Assembly: GCF_001293685.1 (NCBI RefSeq)
Contig: NZ_BCAG01000006.1
Coordinates: 682,001 to 746,000, forward strand
DNA length: 64,000 nt
From: Desulfatitalea tepidiphila
Lineage (GTDB): Bacteria; Desulfobacterota; Desulfobacteria; Desulfobacterales; Desulfosarcinaceae
Direction of reading: 5' to 3'
Position numbers and translations under genes: made by a program
Part shown: positions 45,468-53,972 of the stretch, piece after piece
Layout: each line of letters begins with the position of its first letter
Position numbering within the stretch: position 1 is the first letter of the stretch
Notes under the pieces: generated by a model
The model's database searches: none
What the model was told of the DNA's origin: nothing
The model's input: only the letters and a program-made list of their open reading frames with translations

Positions 45468-46253
45468 ATGAAGATATTCGACAGCCACTGCCATTTGGAC
45501 GACAAGAGTTACGACAATGATCTGGACGAGGTGATCCGCCGGGCCCATGCGGCCGAGGTGTGTGCCATGATGCAGGTCGGTATCGACCTGGACACGTCTC
45601 AAAAAGGGGTCTCAATCGCCCACCGGTTCGACAACGTGTACGCTTCGGTTGGTCTGCACCCCCATGATGCGAAAAGCGGCAATGAAGAGAAGATCGCGGC
45701 GTTCGGTGCGCTCGCTGAAGACAAACGGGTCAAGGCTTGGGGGGAAATCGGACTGGACTTCAATCGCATGTATTCCCCTCAAAGTGACCAGGAGTACTGG
45801 TTTGTGCGCCAGATCGAGGCGTCCGAGGCCGCCGGCCTGCCCATGATATTTCACGAACGAGACAGCGAGGGGCGGTTCCTGCAGCTGCTCAAACCCCATT
45901 GGGGACCCCATCGCCAGGGGGTGGTCCATTGCTTCTCCGGCACGGATGACGAACTCGATGCCTATCTCTCAATGGGGCTTTGCATCGGCATCACGGGCAT
46001 ATTGACCGTCAAGACCCGCGGTGAAACCCTGCGCCGCATGGTGCGGCGAATACCGGTAGAACAGCTGCTGGTGGAAACCGATGCCCCCTATCTGACTCCC
46101 ACCCCGGAACGAAACAAGTTTCGCCGTAACGAACCCGCATTTGTTCGCACGGTGCTGTTCAAGCTGGCTGAAATCCGCCAGGTGTCCGCCGAAGAGATGG
46201 CATCGGCGACCTGGACCAATACCTGTCGCCTATTCCATATCCCCGGGGAGTAA
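45468..46253 (+). CDS. tatD: TatD family metal-dependent hydrolase
   Basis: Metal-dependent deoxyribonuclease/hydrolase of 261 residues. Metal ligands are visible in FDSHCHLDD (HxH), GEIGLDF, IFHERDSEG, VVHCFSGT and VETDAPYLTP. The chosen start MKIFDSHCHL at 45468 is the family start. Its last 24 bases overlap the convergent DVU0298-like gene. Confidence 0.93.
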   Translation: MKIFDSHCHLDDKSYDNDLDEVIRRAHAAEVCAMMQVGIDLDTSQKGVSIAHRFDNVYASVGLHPHDAKSGNEEKIAAFGALAEDKRVKAWGEIGLDFNRMYSPQSDQEYWFVRQIEASEAAGLPMIFHERDSEGRFLQLLKPHWGPHRQGVVHCFSGTDDELDAYLSMGLCIGITGILTVKTRGETLRRMVRRIPVEQLLVETDAPYLTPTPERNKFRRNEPAFVRTVLFKLAEIRQVSAEEMASATWTNTCRLFHIPGE

Positions 46254-46910
46254 TTCGGCGGCAAGATCGCCGAGGCGCATGAATATCAATTCGCCATCTT
46301 GAAATATCGCTATCTCGGCCGGGTCGGCACACAAGGGATGCAAAAGACGCCCCACGTCGGGCCTCGGCCTCAGGGCGAGTGACGCCCACAACGCCATGCC
46401 GCGCAGGCGGGGATTGTTCGAAGTGAAATGGATGACGAGCAACTCTCGGGCGTCCTCCACCAGGTCGGGACGAATGCGGGCCAGACGCCCCACGGCCCAG
46501 AGCAATCCCGCCTGTAGACCTTCGTGCTCGAGATGATTGCCGTTTGGATCCAGGTAGGATACGAGAATCGAAGCATACTCCCGGGCCAGCCCGCCGTGGC
46601 GCGCCATGATTTCTCCCATGGCTTCCGGCGATCCCCAGCCGATGCCGCCCGATTCATCGTTGAGATTCCACATCAGGCGTCGCATGATCACACGGGCCGA
46701 TTCCATGTCGCGATCGGCCAGCGCCGACACCACCTCGCCCATGGCCGCCACCGCATACCAGCGCACCCTTGGATCGCCATGGTAAAGGAGTCCGAAAAGC
46801 GGATTGACCACCTGGCGCGCCGGCATCGCCGCGACCGCCTTCATCGCCGTGGCCAGATCTTTGGCCTGGAACAGCCGAAGAACCTCTTGTTTTAATTGGC
46901 GCAGGGCCAT
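46230..46910 (-). CDS. DVU0298-like HEAT-repeat protein
   Basis: 226 residues made of helical HEAT-like repeats (PLFGLLYHGDPRVRWYAVAA; LQAGLLWAVGRLARIRPDLV; RLRGMALWASLALRP). It matches from memory the DVU0298 family of sulfate reducers; function unknown. The C-terminus (EIAIFQDGELIFMRLGDLA) is conserved in that family. It overlaps tatD tail to tail by 24 bases. Confidence 0.78.
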   Translation of the reverse strand: MALRQLKQEVLRLFQAKDLATAMKAVAAMPARQVVNPLFGLLYHGDPRVRWYAVAAMGEVVSALADRDMESARVIMRRLMWNLNDESGGIGWGSPEAMGEIMARHGGLAREYASILVSYLDPNGNHLEHEGLQAGLLWAVGRLARIRPDLVEDARELLVIHFTSNNPRLRGMALWASLALRPRPDVGRLLHPLCADPAEIAIFQDGELIFMRLGDLAAELLPGDME

Positions 46911-46982
46911 TGCAAAAAAAATCGGGACATAAAGAATTGAAGCTGAATGCCCATATCTGGGGACACGGATTCCGGACCGACC

Positions 46983-47330
46983 CTAAAATGTGATCAACTC
47001 ATACCCCTCCTGGCGATAGCGGGCCATGCTCGGATGGCCGTTCATCTCGTCCAGCAGGGTCAACCCCTGATCCTGAGCGGCCTGCAGAGTTCCCATCTTC
47101 AGAGAGCAGGCCTTGCAGACCCCTTCCACCAGACCCGCCTGCTTGACCTTTTCCCAAAGGGCATACAAGGCGTGATCAGGCTTGGCCAATTCACCGATCA
47201 GGCGCGTGGCCGCTCCCTCCACGACGATGCGACCCTCATCACCGCGCGTTTGCATGTCCAGCGCGTTGAGCAGCACATGAATGAAACACATGGGATCGCC
47301 ATTGAAGACGAACAGCACCATTTTTTTCAT
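46983..47330 (-). CDS. DsrE-like small protein
   Basis: 115 residues of the DsrE/F-like fold (MVLFVFNGDPMCFIHVLLNA; RIVVEGAATRLIGELA) with two Cys in GVCKACSLKMG that could carry sulfane sulfur or bind metal. Last gene of the run that contains the ferredoxin and flavoprotein. GGAGTG precedes the ATG. Role inferred only from fold. Confidence 0.72.
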   Translation of the reverse strand: MKKMVLFVFNGDPMCFIHVLLNALDMQTRGDEGRIVVEGAATRLIGELAKPDHALYALWEKVKQAGLVEGVCKACSLKMGTLQAAQDQGLTLLDEMNGHPSMARYRQEGYELITF

Positions 47331-47370
47331 CGTTCACTCCAAGACCGGGATAATGGGTTGAAATTTTGCC

Positions 47371-47562
47371 CTACTCTTCTTCCCAGGAGATGGCATCTTC
47401 CGGGCAGTACTTGGCGCCCTCGTCCACGCAGGCCTGGGGATACACAGTCAGATCGGCCACGGCGATATAACCCGCGTCGTTCAGGCTGAACACTTCCGGG
47501 CAGACCGCCACACACCCCATGCAAAGGGTGCAGGCGGCCATATCCACGACCGGTCGTTTCAT
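47371..47562 (-). CDS. small 4Fe-4S ferredoxin
   Basis: 63 residues. One cluster motif, CTLCMGCVAVCP, with a distant Cys in AKYCPEDAI, the pattern of a Desulfovibrio-type single-cluster ferredoxin. A further Cys occurs in PQACVDEG. Its ATG overlaps the flavoprotein stop (ATGA), so it is translationally coupled and could be a redox partner. Confidence 0.88.
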   Translation of the reverse strand: MKRPVVDMAACTLCMGCVAVCPEVFSLNDAGYIAVADLTVYPQACVDEGAKYCPEDAISWEEE

Positions 47563-48752
47563 GCGGGAACCTGCGCGTTGATACTGCGTCCGATGGCCTG
47601 GCCGAAGGCGTAGCTCTCTTCCAGAGCGGCATCTGAGGGCACATACTGCTGGCGGACCGGCTCGATGATGTCGAACTTCATGGTTTCGAGTTCCTGGGTG
47701 ATGAGTTTGGCGGCTTCACCACTCCATCCGTATGAACCAAAGGCAGCGCCGATTTTTCCCACCGGTTTGAGTCCCTTCATGTAGGTCAGAAAATCGCTGA
47801 CCGTGGGAAAAAGCCCGTTGTTCAGCGTGGGAGAGCCGACGACCACGGCCTTGGCATCCAACACTTCGGTCATGATGTCGCTGCGATGCCACTTGCGAAG
47901 ATACATGGGACGCACCTGTATGCCTTCCGCGCTGAGCCCGGCGGCGATGGCGTCGGCCATTCTTTCGGTGCTGTGCCACATGGTATCGTATACCAGCACG
48001 GCCTTGCGTTTGGGCGTCTGCTTGCTCCACTCCCCATACGCGTCGATGATCTTCTCCGGCGCCGTGCGCCAGATCACGCCATGGTCGGGACAGATCATCT
48101 TGATCTCCAAACCCATCTGGACCACTTTTTCGATGAGTTTGAGAATCAATGGGGCATAGAGGAGCAAAATGTTGGCAAAGTACTTCTTGGCATGCGGCAT
48201 GATCGTATGGCCCACCACGTCGTCGAACTTTTCGAATCCGGCGTAGTGTTGACCAAAACCATCACTCGAGAAGAGGATCTTATCCTCTTTCAAGTAGGTG
48301 AACATGCTGTCGGGCCAGTGCACCATGCGGGTTTCCAGAAAAGAGAGGGTCCTGCGCCCCAGACTCAGCTCCTGACCGTCCGTGACGGGTTGGTAATTGA
48401 GTTTGGGCGCAAAGTGCAGGGCCAGATTCTTGGCGCCCATCCTGGAGCAGTAAACCGGTTTATCTTCTCCGATGCGATGCATCACGCGGGTGAGACTCCC
48501 CGAATGATCCATTTCGGTGTGGTTGCTGATCACATAGTCGATCTTATGCGGGTCCACGATCTGAGCGATGTTGGCGATCAGCTGGTCGGCAAATTCTTTC
48601 TTGACCGTATCGATCAGCGTCACCTTCTCGTCCAGGACCAAAAATGAATTGTAGCTGGTTCCCAAAGGTGTGGAGTACCCGTGGAAGTCATCGATATTCC
48701 AGTCGTTGACGCCGACGTCGTAAATACCACTTGCAATTTCAATGGGTTTCAT
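47559..48752 (-). CDS. A-type flavoprotein, rubredoxin:oxygen oxidoreductase (ROO/FprA)
   Basis: 397-residue flavodiiron protein that reduces O2 to water (or NO) in the cytosol. The metallo-beta-lactamase-like domain has ISNHTEMDHSGSL (diiron ligands HxExD). A flavodoxin domain starts near residue 250 (AVLVYDTMWHSTERMADAIA). Start 48752 is chosen since GAGGG precedes it; a longer start at 48767 exists. Rubredoxin, its usual electron donor, is the gene just upstream. Confidence 0.93.
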   Translation of the reverse strand: MKPIEIASGIYDVGVNDWNIDDFHGYSTPLGTSYNSFLVLDEKVTLIDTVKKEFADQLIANIAQIVDPHKIDYVISNHTEMDHSGSLTRVMHRIGEDKPVYCSRMGAKNLALHFAPKLNYQPVTDGQELSLGRRTLSFLETRMVHWPDSMFTYLKEDKILFSSDGFGQHYAGFEKFDDVVGHTIMPHAKKYFANILLLYAPLILKLIEKVVQMGLEIKMICPDHGVIWRTAPEKIIDAYGEWSKQTPKRKAVLVYDTMWHSTERMADAIAAGLSAEGIQVRPMYLRKWHRSDIMTEVLDAKAVVVGSPTLNNGLFPTVSDFLTYMKGLKPVGKIGAAFGSYGWSGEAAKLITQELETMKFDIIEPVRQQYVPSDAALEESYAFGQAIGRSINAQVPA

Positions 48753-48828
48753 GCTGCTTTCCCTCAAAAAAAGGCGATGCCCTTTTTACGCTGGCAAAAA
48801 GGGCATCCCCAAGACAATCGTTTCGATT

Positions 48829-48990
48829 CTACTCCTCTTTTTCAAACTCATCTTTGGACGCACCGCAAACCGGGCAGACCCAATCACCAGGCACGTCCTT
48901 GAATGGGGTACCGGGCTCCACGCCGTTGTCCGGATCACCCTGTTCTGGATCATAAACATACCCGCAAATCGTGCATACATAACGGTCCAT
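48829..48990 (-). CDS. rub: rubredoxin
   Basis: 53 residues: [20 protein letters not shown] and [14 protein letters not shown] give the single Fe(Cys)4 site. Electron carrier to ROO. The start at 48990 follows GAGGT. A longer in-frame ORF is an artefact. Confidence 0.96.
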   Translation of the reverse strand: MDRYVCTICGYVYDPEQGDPDNGVEPGTPFKDVPGDWVCPVCGASKDEFEKEE

Positions 48991-49082
48991 CGTGCTCAAC
49001 CTCCTTGTTTTAGTCATCCTTGTCGATGTCAATGCCCATCCCCTGCACGAAACAGCCGCCACCCCCGGCCGATTTTACGCGA

Positions 49083-50054
49083 CTATGGAAGGGTATCTAT
49101 AAACCTCTTCACCATCATTTCGATGTCGTCTCTCGTCTGCCGCATCACCTCGATGGATTGCCCGGCCGGGTCGGCCAGATCCCAATCGCGGCGCTCGGCG
49201 CCCGGTACGAACGGGCACTGTTCACCGCATCCCATGGTGATGATGATCTCTGGACGTTGGCCCGCAATGGCGGTTCTCAGCAATTGGGTGGTACAAAAAC
49301 CCATATCCACGCCCTTTTCCTGCATCACCTCGACCATGAGCGGGTTGACCTGAGCGGCCGGTTCGCTTCCGGCGCAAGCCACGTCCAATCGATGACCACC
49401 GTAAAGGCGAGCGAAAGCCGCCGCCATCTGGCTGCGGCATGCATTTTCCCGACAGGCGAAGAGCACCCGCCGGCGCCCGATCAGGTCCTGGGTCAACTCG
49501 CGGACCGCCCGAGCCACGTCCGAATGCAGGTCTGGCTGGTCCTTGATCTGCCCACGGGCTTCGATCCGCCGGTAAGTGAGGCTGCCGGCGAATCGTGCGC
49601 TGATGCCGTCGAAGAAGTATTTGGCCGTTAGGTTCAAACCGTCGAAAAGCTGTTTTCCAGAAGTAGCCCCAACGGAAAGCATGTAGCCACGCCGTATGGC
49701 GTGCCCGGGGTCCTTGAGCTTGAGCATATATTTTCGCGACCAGAGGGTCTGGCAGCGATCGATCAATGCCTTGAGCTGGGCCGTGACGTTGTAGAAAAAA
49801 ATTGGCGATGCCGCCACGATGATATCGGCCTTGCGCAGCAATGCGTAAATTTCACGGCTCATATCATCGTCGATGGGGCAAATACCCTTTTTCTCGCAAA
49901 CCGTAAACTCCTTGCACGGATCGATGTGCCGCCTGCACACATCGATGGTCTGGATCTCGATGCCCAGCTGCGCCAGTTCCTGCATGAAAGCGGCCAACAG
50001 AATGTCGCTGTTACCCTTTTTTCTTGGGCTGCCTTGAAGACCGAGGGCCAGCAT
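49083..50054 (-). CDS. fusion of NADPH-dependent FMN-reductase-like flavoprotein and ArsC-type (low-MW phosphatase) domain
   Basis: 323 residues. N-terminal half (1-190) is a flavodoxin-like reductase (LGLQGSPRKKGNSDILLAAF; IVAASPIFFYNVTAQLKALI). The Fe-S type Cys cluster is incomplete: C47, C53 and C59 with the usual fourth Cys absent. C-terminal half (196-323) is a low-molecular-weight phosphatase/arsenate reductase: loop CRENACRSQM (C201, R207), GSEPAAQVNPLM, and DWDLADPAG with the acid Asp. The order suggests one chain that supplies electrons and acts on arsenate or a phosphate ester. GGAG precedes the ATG. Confidence 0.83.
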   Translation of the reverse strand: MLALGLQGSPRKKGNSDILLAAFMQELAQLGIEIQTIDVCRRHIDPCKEFTVCEKKGICPIDDDMSREIYALLRKADIIVAASPIFFYNVTAQLKALIDRCQTLWSRKYMLKLKDPGHAIRRGYMLSVGATSGKQLFDGLNLTAKYFFDGISARFAGSLTYRRIEARGQIKDQPDLHSDVARAVRELTQDLIGRRRVLFACRENACRSQMAAAFARLYGGHRLDVACAGSEPAAQVNPLMVEVMQEKGVDMGFCTTQLLRTAIAGQRPEIIITMGCGEQCPFVPGAERRDWDLADPAGQSIEVMRQTRDDIEMMVKRFIDTLP

Positions 50055-50060
50055 CCGGTT

Positions 50061-50408
50061 CTACTCCTTCACATGACACTTGTTGCACGTGAGCGGACCG
50101 GTCGGTTTGCCGGCCGTCTTCTCCGCCCTGTGACACTTGATGCACTGCTTGTTCATCACCTGTTTTTTTTGCAGCACGCCCTCGCTTTTAAGCTTCTCGA
50201 TGCCGCCCTTTTCCTGGGGAAACGCCTGGTGGCAGATCAAACAATCCGCCAATCGCGTTTGATGGTCCTGATGTGGAAACGGCACCGGTCCGCTGCTACC
50301 CCCTTCCAGCATAATCTGGGCGGCACCCTTGTTGATCTCCGCCTTTGCAGCGGGCAACATCACTACTGCCCCCCACAAAACCAACAGGATTAAAGCGACA
50401 CGCATCAT
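50061..50408 (-). CDS. multihaem c-type cytochrome (cytochrome c3/c7-like)
   Basis: 115 residues with a signal peptide (VALILLVLWGAVVMLPAAKA) and three CXXCH motifs: CLICH, CIKCH and CNKCH; FPHQDHQ supplies distal His ligands. This fits a three-haem periplasmic cytochrome c7-type protein. Start 50408 (MMRVALIL); an upstream in-frame ATG would spoil the signal peptide. Six bases separate it from the fusion gene. Donor and acceptor unknown. Confidence 0.85.
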   Translation of the reverse strand: MMRVALILLVLWGAVVMLPAAKAEINKGAAQIMLEGGSSGPVPFPHQDHQTRLADCLICHQAFPQEKGGIEKLKSEGVLQKKQVMNKQCIKCHRAEKTAGKPTGPLTCNKCHVKE

Positions 50409-50614
50409 GGATGTCTCTTTTTGAACGGATTCCGGTGGGTCCTTCTGCGGTGATTTTTGCAATCAACACCCCTCCCTGCACCAGGCAGTACTGCACGCTG
50501 CGCCGCATCCGGCCCAACAACGGTCGTGTGCTGCCGTGCAACTTCATAGAAATATAAGCCCAGGTTACCTCAGAATGCCACAGAGAACCCCGGTGCTACC
50601 GAAGCCTCCAAAGA

Positions 50615-50800
50615 TCAGCTGGCGCCTTCCAGTTTGCACTGCGTGAAATCGATGGGTTCACCGCAGCTGTCGCATTTGTGCGGCTTGTGAAACTCATCAG
50701 AAAAAATTTCTTTTGGTGTCCCGCACTTCGGACATTTGCACACAAACGACTTGAGGTTCCGGAAACTTTCAAATCCTGGACAATGTTGAGGTGTGGACAT
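50615..50800 (-). CDS. small zinc-ribbon protein
   Basis: 61 residues with two Cys pairs (CPKCGTPKEIF; CDSCGEPIDF) and another Cys in FVCKCPKC, giving a likely zinc or iron site. GGAGGAAG precedes the ATG. It lies with redox genes. Function unknown. Confidence 0.8.
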   Translation of the reverse strand: MSTPQHCPGFESFRNLKSFVCKCPKCGTPKEIFSDEFHKPHKCDSCGEPIDFTQCKLEGAS

Positions 50801-50836
50801 GACTTCCTCCTTCGTTGTGTGAAGATATGAAATCCC

Positions 50837-50992
50837 CTATTTGATACGAGGGTCCTTACCGCTCACCGCACAATCCGGGGTATAGCAGGTGTTGTCTAAA
50901 AACTCACAAGATTGTTTGCAAGACGGGCATCTTTCCGGTGGCCGTTCGGCTTCCAACTCATACCCGCAATTGCCGCATTTCCACTTGGCCAT
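50837..50992 (-). CDS. rubredoxin-like domain protein
   Basis: 51 residues: WKCGNCGYELEAERPPERCP with CPSCK, the rubredoxin-like Fe(Cys)4 site found at the end of rubrerythrins, then extra Cys in CEFLDNTCYTPDC. Probably an electron carrier or metal-binding protein for the neighbouring superoxide reductase or rubrerythrin. Start from the family pattern; the longer frame upstream is not coding. Its C-terminal Cys trio is unusual. Confidence 0.8.
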   Translation of the reverse strand: MAKWKCGNCGYELEAERPPERCPSCKQSCEFLDNTCYTPDCAVSGKDPRIK

Positions 50993-51019
50993 GCAATCAC
51001 CCCCTCCATTAATTCGTAC

Positions 51020-51055
51020 CCACCCGCAAATGGCCATCTGGCCATTTGCGGGTGG
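51020..51055. terminator. perfect 17-bp inverted repeat between SOR and rubredoxin-like genes
   Basis: CCACCCGCAAATGGCCA (51020-51036) and its complement (51039-51055) with a two-base spacer TC. No T-run on either side, so it is either a processing/stability hairpin or a repeat; intrinsic termination is doubtful. Confidence 0.5.
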
Positions 51056-51153
51056 ACAACTCAAAACCCGCATTTGATTCCGCCGTCCGGGAGACACTGG
51101 CCGATGTCCGACTTGAGTAGTCTGGCCGGATAGCCTGGACCTTATCAGCCCGC

Positions 51154-51528
51154 CTAAGCCTTCCAGAGCCCATGAATATTGCAATATTCACGGGCTTTAA
51201 TGTCAGATGCCGTGACCATGAAGATGGCTTCGGGGGTCTGCCCCGGCTTGAGGAACTGCCGGTATGCCTTTCCATCGGCGATAATTTCGATCCATTCGAT
51301 GTAATGCTTCTCTTCCATGGGATGAGCCACACTGCCCACCTTTACCTTGACGCCGCCATCGATCTTCTCGATAACGGGAACATGTTTTTCCTTGGCCGCG
51401 TCCACGGTGTTTTCCTTCATGCAGACCATGGGCTGACCACAGCACACGAGTTGGCCGGGACCAGCATGCAACACTTCTACAATATTGCCACAAACATTAC
51501 ATTTGTAAACTTCCAACCTTTCGGTCAT
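51154..51528 (-). CDS. dfx: desulfoferrodoxin (superoxide reductase)
   Basis: 124 residues; reduces superoxide to peroxide without making O2. The N-terminal desulforedoxin domain (centre I) has CNVCGNI and LVCCGQPM; the SOR domain (centre II) has H49 (EKHVPVIE), H69 and H75 ([12 protein letters not shown]), C116 and H119 (YCNIHGLW). So it is the two-iron type. A longer frame runs into the rubrerythrin gene, but the start at 51528 is fixed by the family and by GGAG upstream. Confidence 0.96.
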   Translation of the reverse strand: MTERLEVYKCNVCGNIVEVLHAGPGQLVCCGQPMVCMKENTVDAAKEKHVPVIEKIDGGVKVKVGSVAHPMEEKHYIEWIEIIADGKAYRQFLKPGQTPEAIFMVTASDIKAREYCNIHGLWKA

Positions 51529-51595
51529 TTCCCTTTTCTCCTCTCCTTTGTTGATGGGTGAATGGACGATTGCTGAATGGCTCGATAAAAAAAGC

Positions 51596-52171
51596 TTACC
51601 AGTTTTCGCCCAACAATTCAAAATGGGCTTGAGGATGGGCGCATGCCGGGCACATTTGGGGAGCCTCGTAACCCTCATGCAGGTACCCGCAATTGCGACA
51701 GCGCCACACCACGGCCTGGCTGCGCTTGAAAACCTTGCCGGCCTGAATGTTGGCGGCCAGATCGCGATAACGCTTTTCATGCTGTTTTTCGGCCACGCTG
51801 ATCGCCTCCCAAACCATGGCGATGGCATCGAAACCTTCCTGACGGGCGATTTTTGCAAAACCGGGATACATCTCGATATGCTCATGACGCTCGCCGTCGG
51901 CTGCTGCATTCAGGTTCTCCAGGGTAGAACCGATGATTCCGGCGGGAAACGCACCTGCGATCTCAATCTCTCCGCCCTCCAGAAACTTGAAAAACCGCTT
52001 GGCGTGTTCTTTCTCCTGATTGGCCGTCTCTTCGAAAATATCCGAAATCTGAACAAAGCCATCCTTACGGGCTTTGCTGGCAAAGTAGGTGTAACGAGTC
52101 CTCGCCTGGGACTCCCCCGCGAATGAGATCAGCAGGTTTTTTTCGGTTTGGGATCCTTTTAAAATTGCCAC
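51596..52171 (-). CDS. rbr: rubrerythrin
   Basis: Peroxide-scavenging non-haem diiron protein, 191 residues. Ferritin-like domain with the E-x6-Y and E-x2-H ligand sets ([51 protein letters not shown]) and the C-terminal rubredoxin-like site ([28 protein letters not shown]). The start codon is GTG and shares a base with the previous stop (TAGTG), with AGGAGG upstream. Confidence 0.95.
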   Translation of the reverse strand: MAILKGSQTEKNLLISFAGESQARTRYTYFASKARKDGFVQISDIFEETANQEKEHAKRFFKFLEGGEIEIAGAFPAGIIGSTLENLNAAADGERHEHIEMYPGFAKIARQEGFDAIAMVWEAISVAEKQHEKRYRDLAANIQAGKVFKRSQAVVWRCRNCGYLHEGYEAPQMCPACAHPQAHFELLGENW

Positions 52172-52512
52172 TACTTGTCCTCCTTTTTGTTGTCCTGTTC
52201 AGATTGAATGGGTGTGATGGATAGTTCGCCATGGTCGCTCGACACCGGGCAGTGCTCGTCCCACCACCCTTTGGCCTGGTGGCGCTTTTTCTCTTCTTCC
52301 GCCATGCGCCATATCTTGTAGGCCGAATCGCGTAGCATCCCATAGAGAATGCCACAGCCCGTATCCTCACGGTCGGCATCACCACGATCGGCCAGACGCA
52401 TCATTTCCTGGGTCAGTGCAATGGTCAGCTTAATGTTGTGATCGCAGGGTTTCACCGGACAGCTTTCGTTGACTGAAAAAATAGGATCTACACGACGTCC
52501 AGAGAATATCAA
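52171..52512 (-). CDS. hypothetical protein upstream of rubrerythrin
   Basis: About 113 residues, unrecognised. It has Cys in NESCPVKPCDHN and in EDTGCGILYG, a central helix MLRDSAYKIWRMAEEEKKRH, and a polar tail. The start is uncertain: the frame begins with a TTG, and an internal Met pair at residues 37-38 is possible. Coupled to rubrerythrin by a one-base overlap, so a role in peroxide defence or its regulation is likely. Confidence 0.6.
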   Translation of the reverse strand: MIFSGRRVDPIFSVNESCPVKPCDHNIKLTIALTQEMMRLADRGDADREDTGCGILYGMLRDSAYKIWRMAEEEKKRHQAKGWWDEHCPVSSDHGELSITPIQSEQDNKKEDK

Positions 52513-53033
52513 AACTTATGCCAATGAAAGATCAAGTCCGTAGAAATGAAGCAATCACATGATTAGCAAGCGTCTAAAGGACCAAGAAACACCGCGACCC
52601 GGTCCCTCGACTGCCTCGCCACCCCTTTCAATTGATACACCCGATGATCGCGACAGCCAAAGTCTGCACGTGCACACCAGCTATCTTATTTAAATCACTT
52701 AAAAAAACCTAAACCACTTCTCGATGCAGATGATACATAAGTGTCTCAAAACAATCGCCGGGAGCAACATCACATGGGTCGGTAGCACCTGCGGTTTTTG
52801 AAAACGGGATCATTCATGAACAGGTCGGATATAAAAAGAACTACAAAAGGCAGGTGAGCGTCAACCCTGCAAGGTGTATTGTGCATCACTCGTAACATAC
52901 AGATACGTTTTAAGCAAGGTGCCGCCTTGTGCCTCAATATTCCCGGTCGGCAGATTGAAAACGGCATAACAATTGCTAAATTTTGAATGCAATTGAGTTT
53001 AGCGAAAAAAATATCCCACGGAAAGGAATACAA
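52513..53033. other. divergent intergenic region between the rubrerythrin operon and DVU0772-like gene
   Basis: 521 AT-rich bases without a supported gene. It contains an inverted repeat CAATTGC (52970-52976) / GCAATTG (52989-52995), 39 bases before the plus-strand ATG, which could be an operator. It should hold the promoter of the oxygen-defence operon; a PerR/Fur site was not identified with certainty. Confidence 0.45.
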
Positions 53034-53393
53034 ATGGAAAATATAGAGAGCCTTAAAAGAAACACCGAATTGCTCAATACCATTGATTGGGAGATGACAC
53101 CCGAAGAAGCGGTCAGGCTCTATCTGGAGTGGGGCAACAATTGGGCCCGCGGCAATTATGTCATTCGTTCAAAAAACGATGAAACGTGCTATTTTTCCGT
53201 GAGCACCTGGAAAGAGCCACCGACCATCTATCTGATCCGGCGCAACTCCGACGGGGCCAAAGAGTTGGCCCACATCAAGATGCCGGAACGGATCCGGAAG
53301 GCTTTCATTAAAGAGCACGGGGAACTCAAGGGTGTGTACGCGGTCGAGGGCATCGTCAAAACGTGGCTGCAGAAAGAACTAGGAGCGGCGTAA
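53034..53393 (+). CDS. DVU0772-like conserved protein
   Basis: 119 residues. The segment WEMTPEEAVRLYLEWGNNWA followed by YVIRSKNDETCYFSVSTW and the C-terminal GVYAVEGIVKTWLQKEL matches from memory a family of sulfate reducers (DVU0772). Function unknown; cytosolic. GAAAGGAA precedes the ATG at 53034. Encoded opposite to the oxygen-defence genes. Confidence 0.78.
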   Translation: MENIESLKRNTELLNTIDWEMTPEEAVRLYLEWGNNWARGNYVIRSKNDETCYFSVSTWKEPPTIYLIRRNSDGAKELAHIKMPERIRKAFIKEHGELKGVYAVEGIVKTWLQKELGAA

Positions 53394-53447
53394 GGTGTTG
53401 TGGGGCTCCGCCCTTAACAGCCTCTTTTAAAATTCGTCGATACCGGA

Positions 53448-53930
53448 TCAGTTCGGGCCGTTTGGATGGGTGAGCAGGTGCTCTGCAAACCTGACGGCCT
53501 CCTCGTTTTGGGAGCATTCCGGGCAGAGGCCTAAAAACTCGAGACGATGCCCCATGATGGTGTACACCGTTGTACCGTAGAGCTTATCTTCAAGGCGATT
53601 GAGCGGTGCAATGGGCGCATCGTCTATGCGGCCGCAATAAACGCAACGGACATGATAGTGGTGCTGCGCGATACCATCGTAACGCTTTTGGCTGCCGGCA
53701 ATTTCGAGGGTTTGGATTTCACCGATGGTGGTGAGAAGCTCTAGATTCCGGTAGATCGTCCCCAGACTCACATGGGGCAGCCGCTTGCGGACCATCTCGT
53801 AAAGTTGATCCGCAGTGGGATGCGTGTTCTCCTTGCGCAACTCCTCAAGGATCACACGCCGCTGTTGGGTCATGCGCAGTTTGTCATTGCTTACCAGGTG
53901 GTTTTTTTTGTCCAGACAATGCATCGTCAT
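53448..53930 (-). CDS. perR: Fur/PerR-type metalloregulator
   Basis: 160 residues. Winged helix (MTQQRRVILEELRKENTHPT; VSLGTIYRNLELLTTIGEIQ), dimerisation domain with HHYHVRCVYCGRIDD, and structural zinc Cys4 (CVYCG and CPEC). Its place beside SOR, rubrerythrin and ROO points to a PerR-like peroxide sensor, but Fur or Zur function cannot be excluded. ATG at 53930 or two codons later. Confidence 0.82.
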   Translation of the reverse strand: MTMHCLDKKNHLVSNDKLRMTQQRRVILEELRKENTHPTADQLYEMVRKRLPHVSLGTIYRNLELLTTIGEIQTLEIAGSQKRYDGIAQHHYHVRCVYCGRIDDAPIAPLNRLEDKLYGTTVYTIMGHRLEFLGLCPECSQNEEAVRFAEHLLTHPNGPN

Positions 53931-53972
53931 TCACTCGGCAGGGACCATCCATGGAATCATCGACGAGACGGA

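Noticed and set aside
52770-53033. 87-residue minus-strand ORF ahead of the DVU0772-like gene
   Set aside because: Cys and aromatic-rich random reading in an AT-rich promoter region, no ribosome site.
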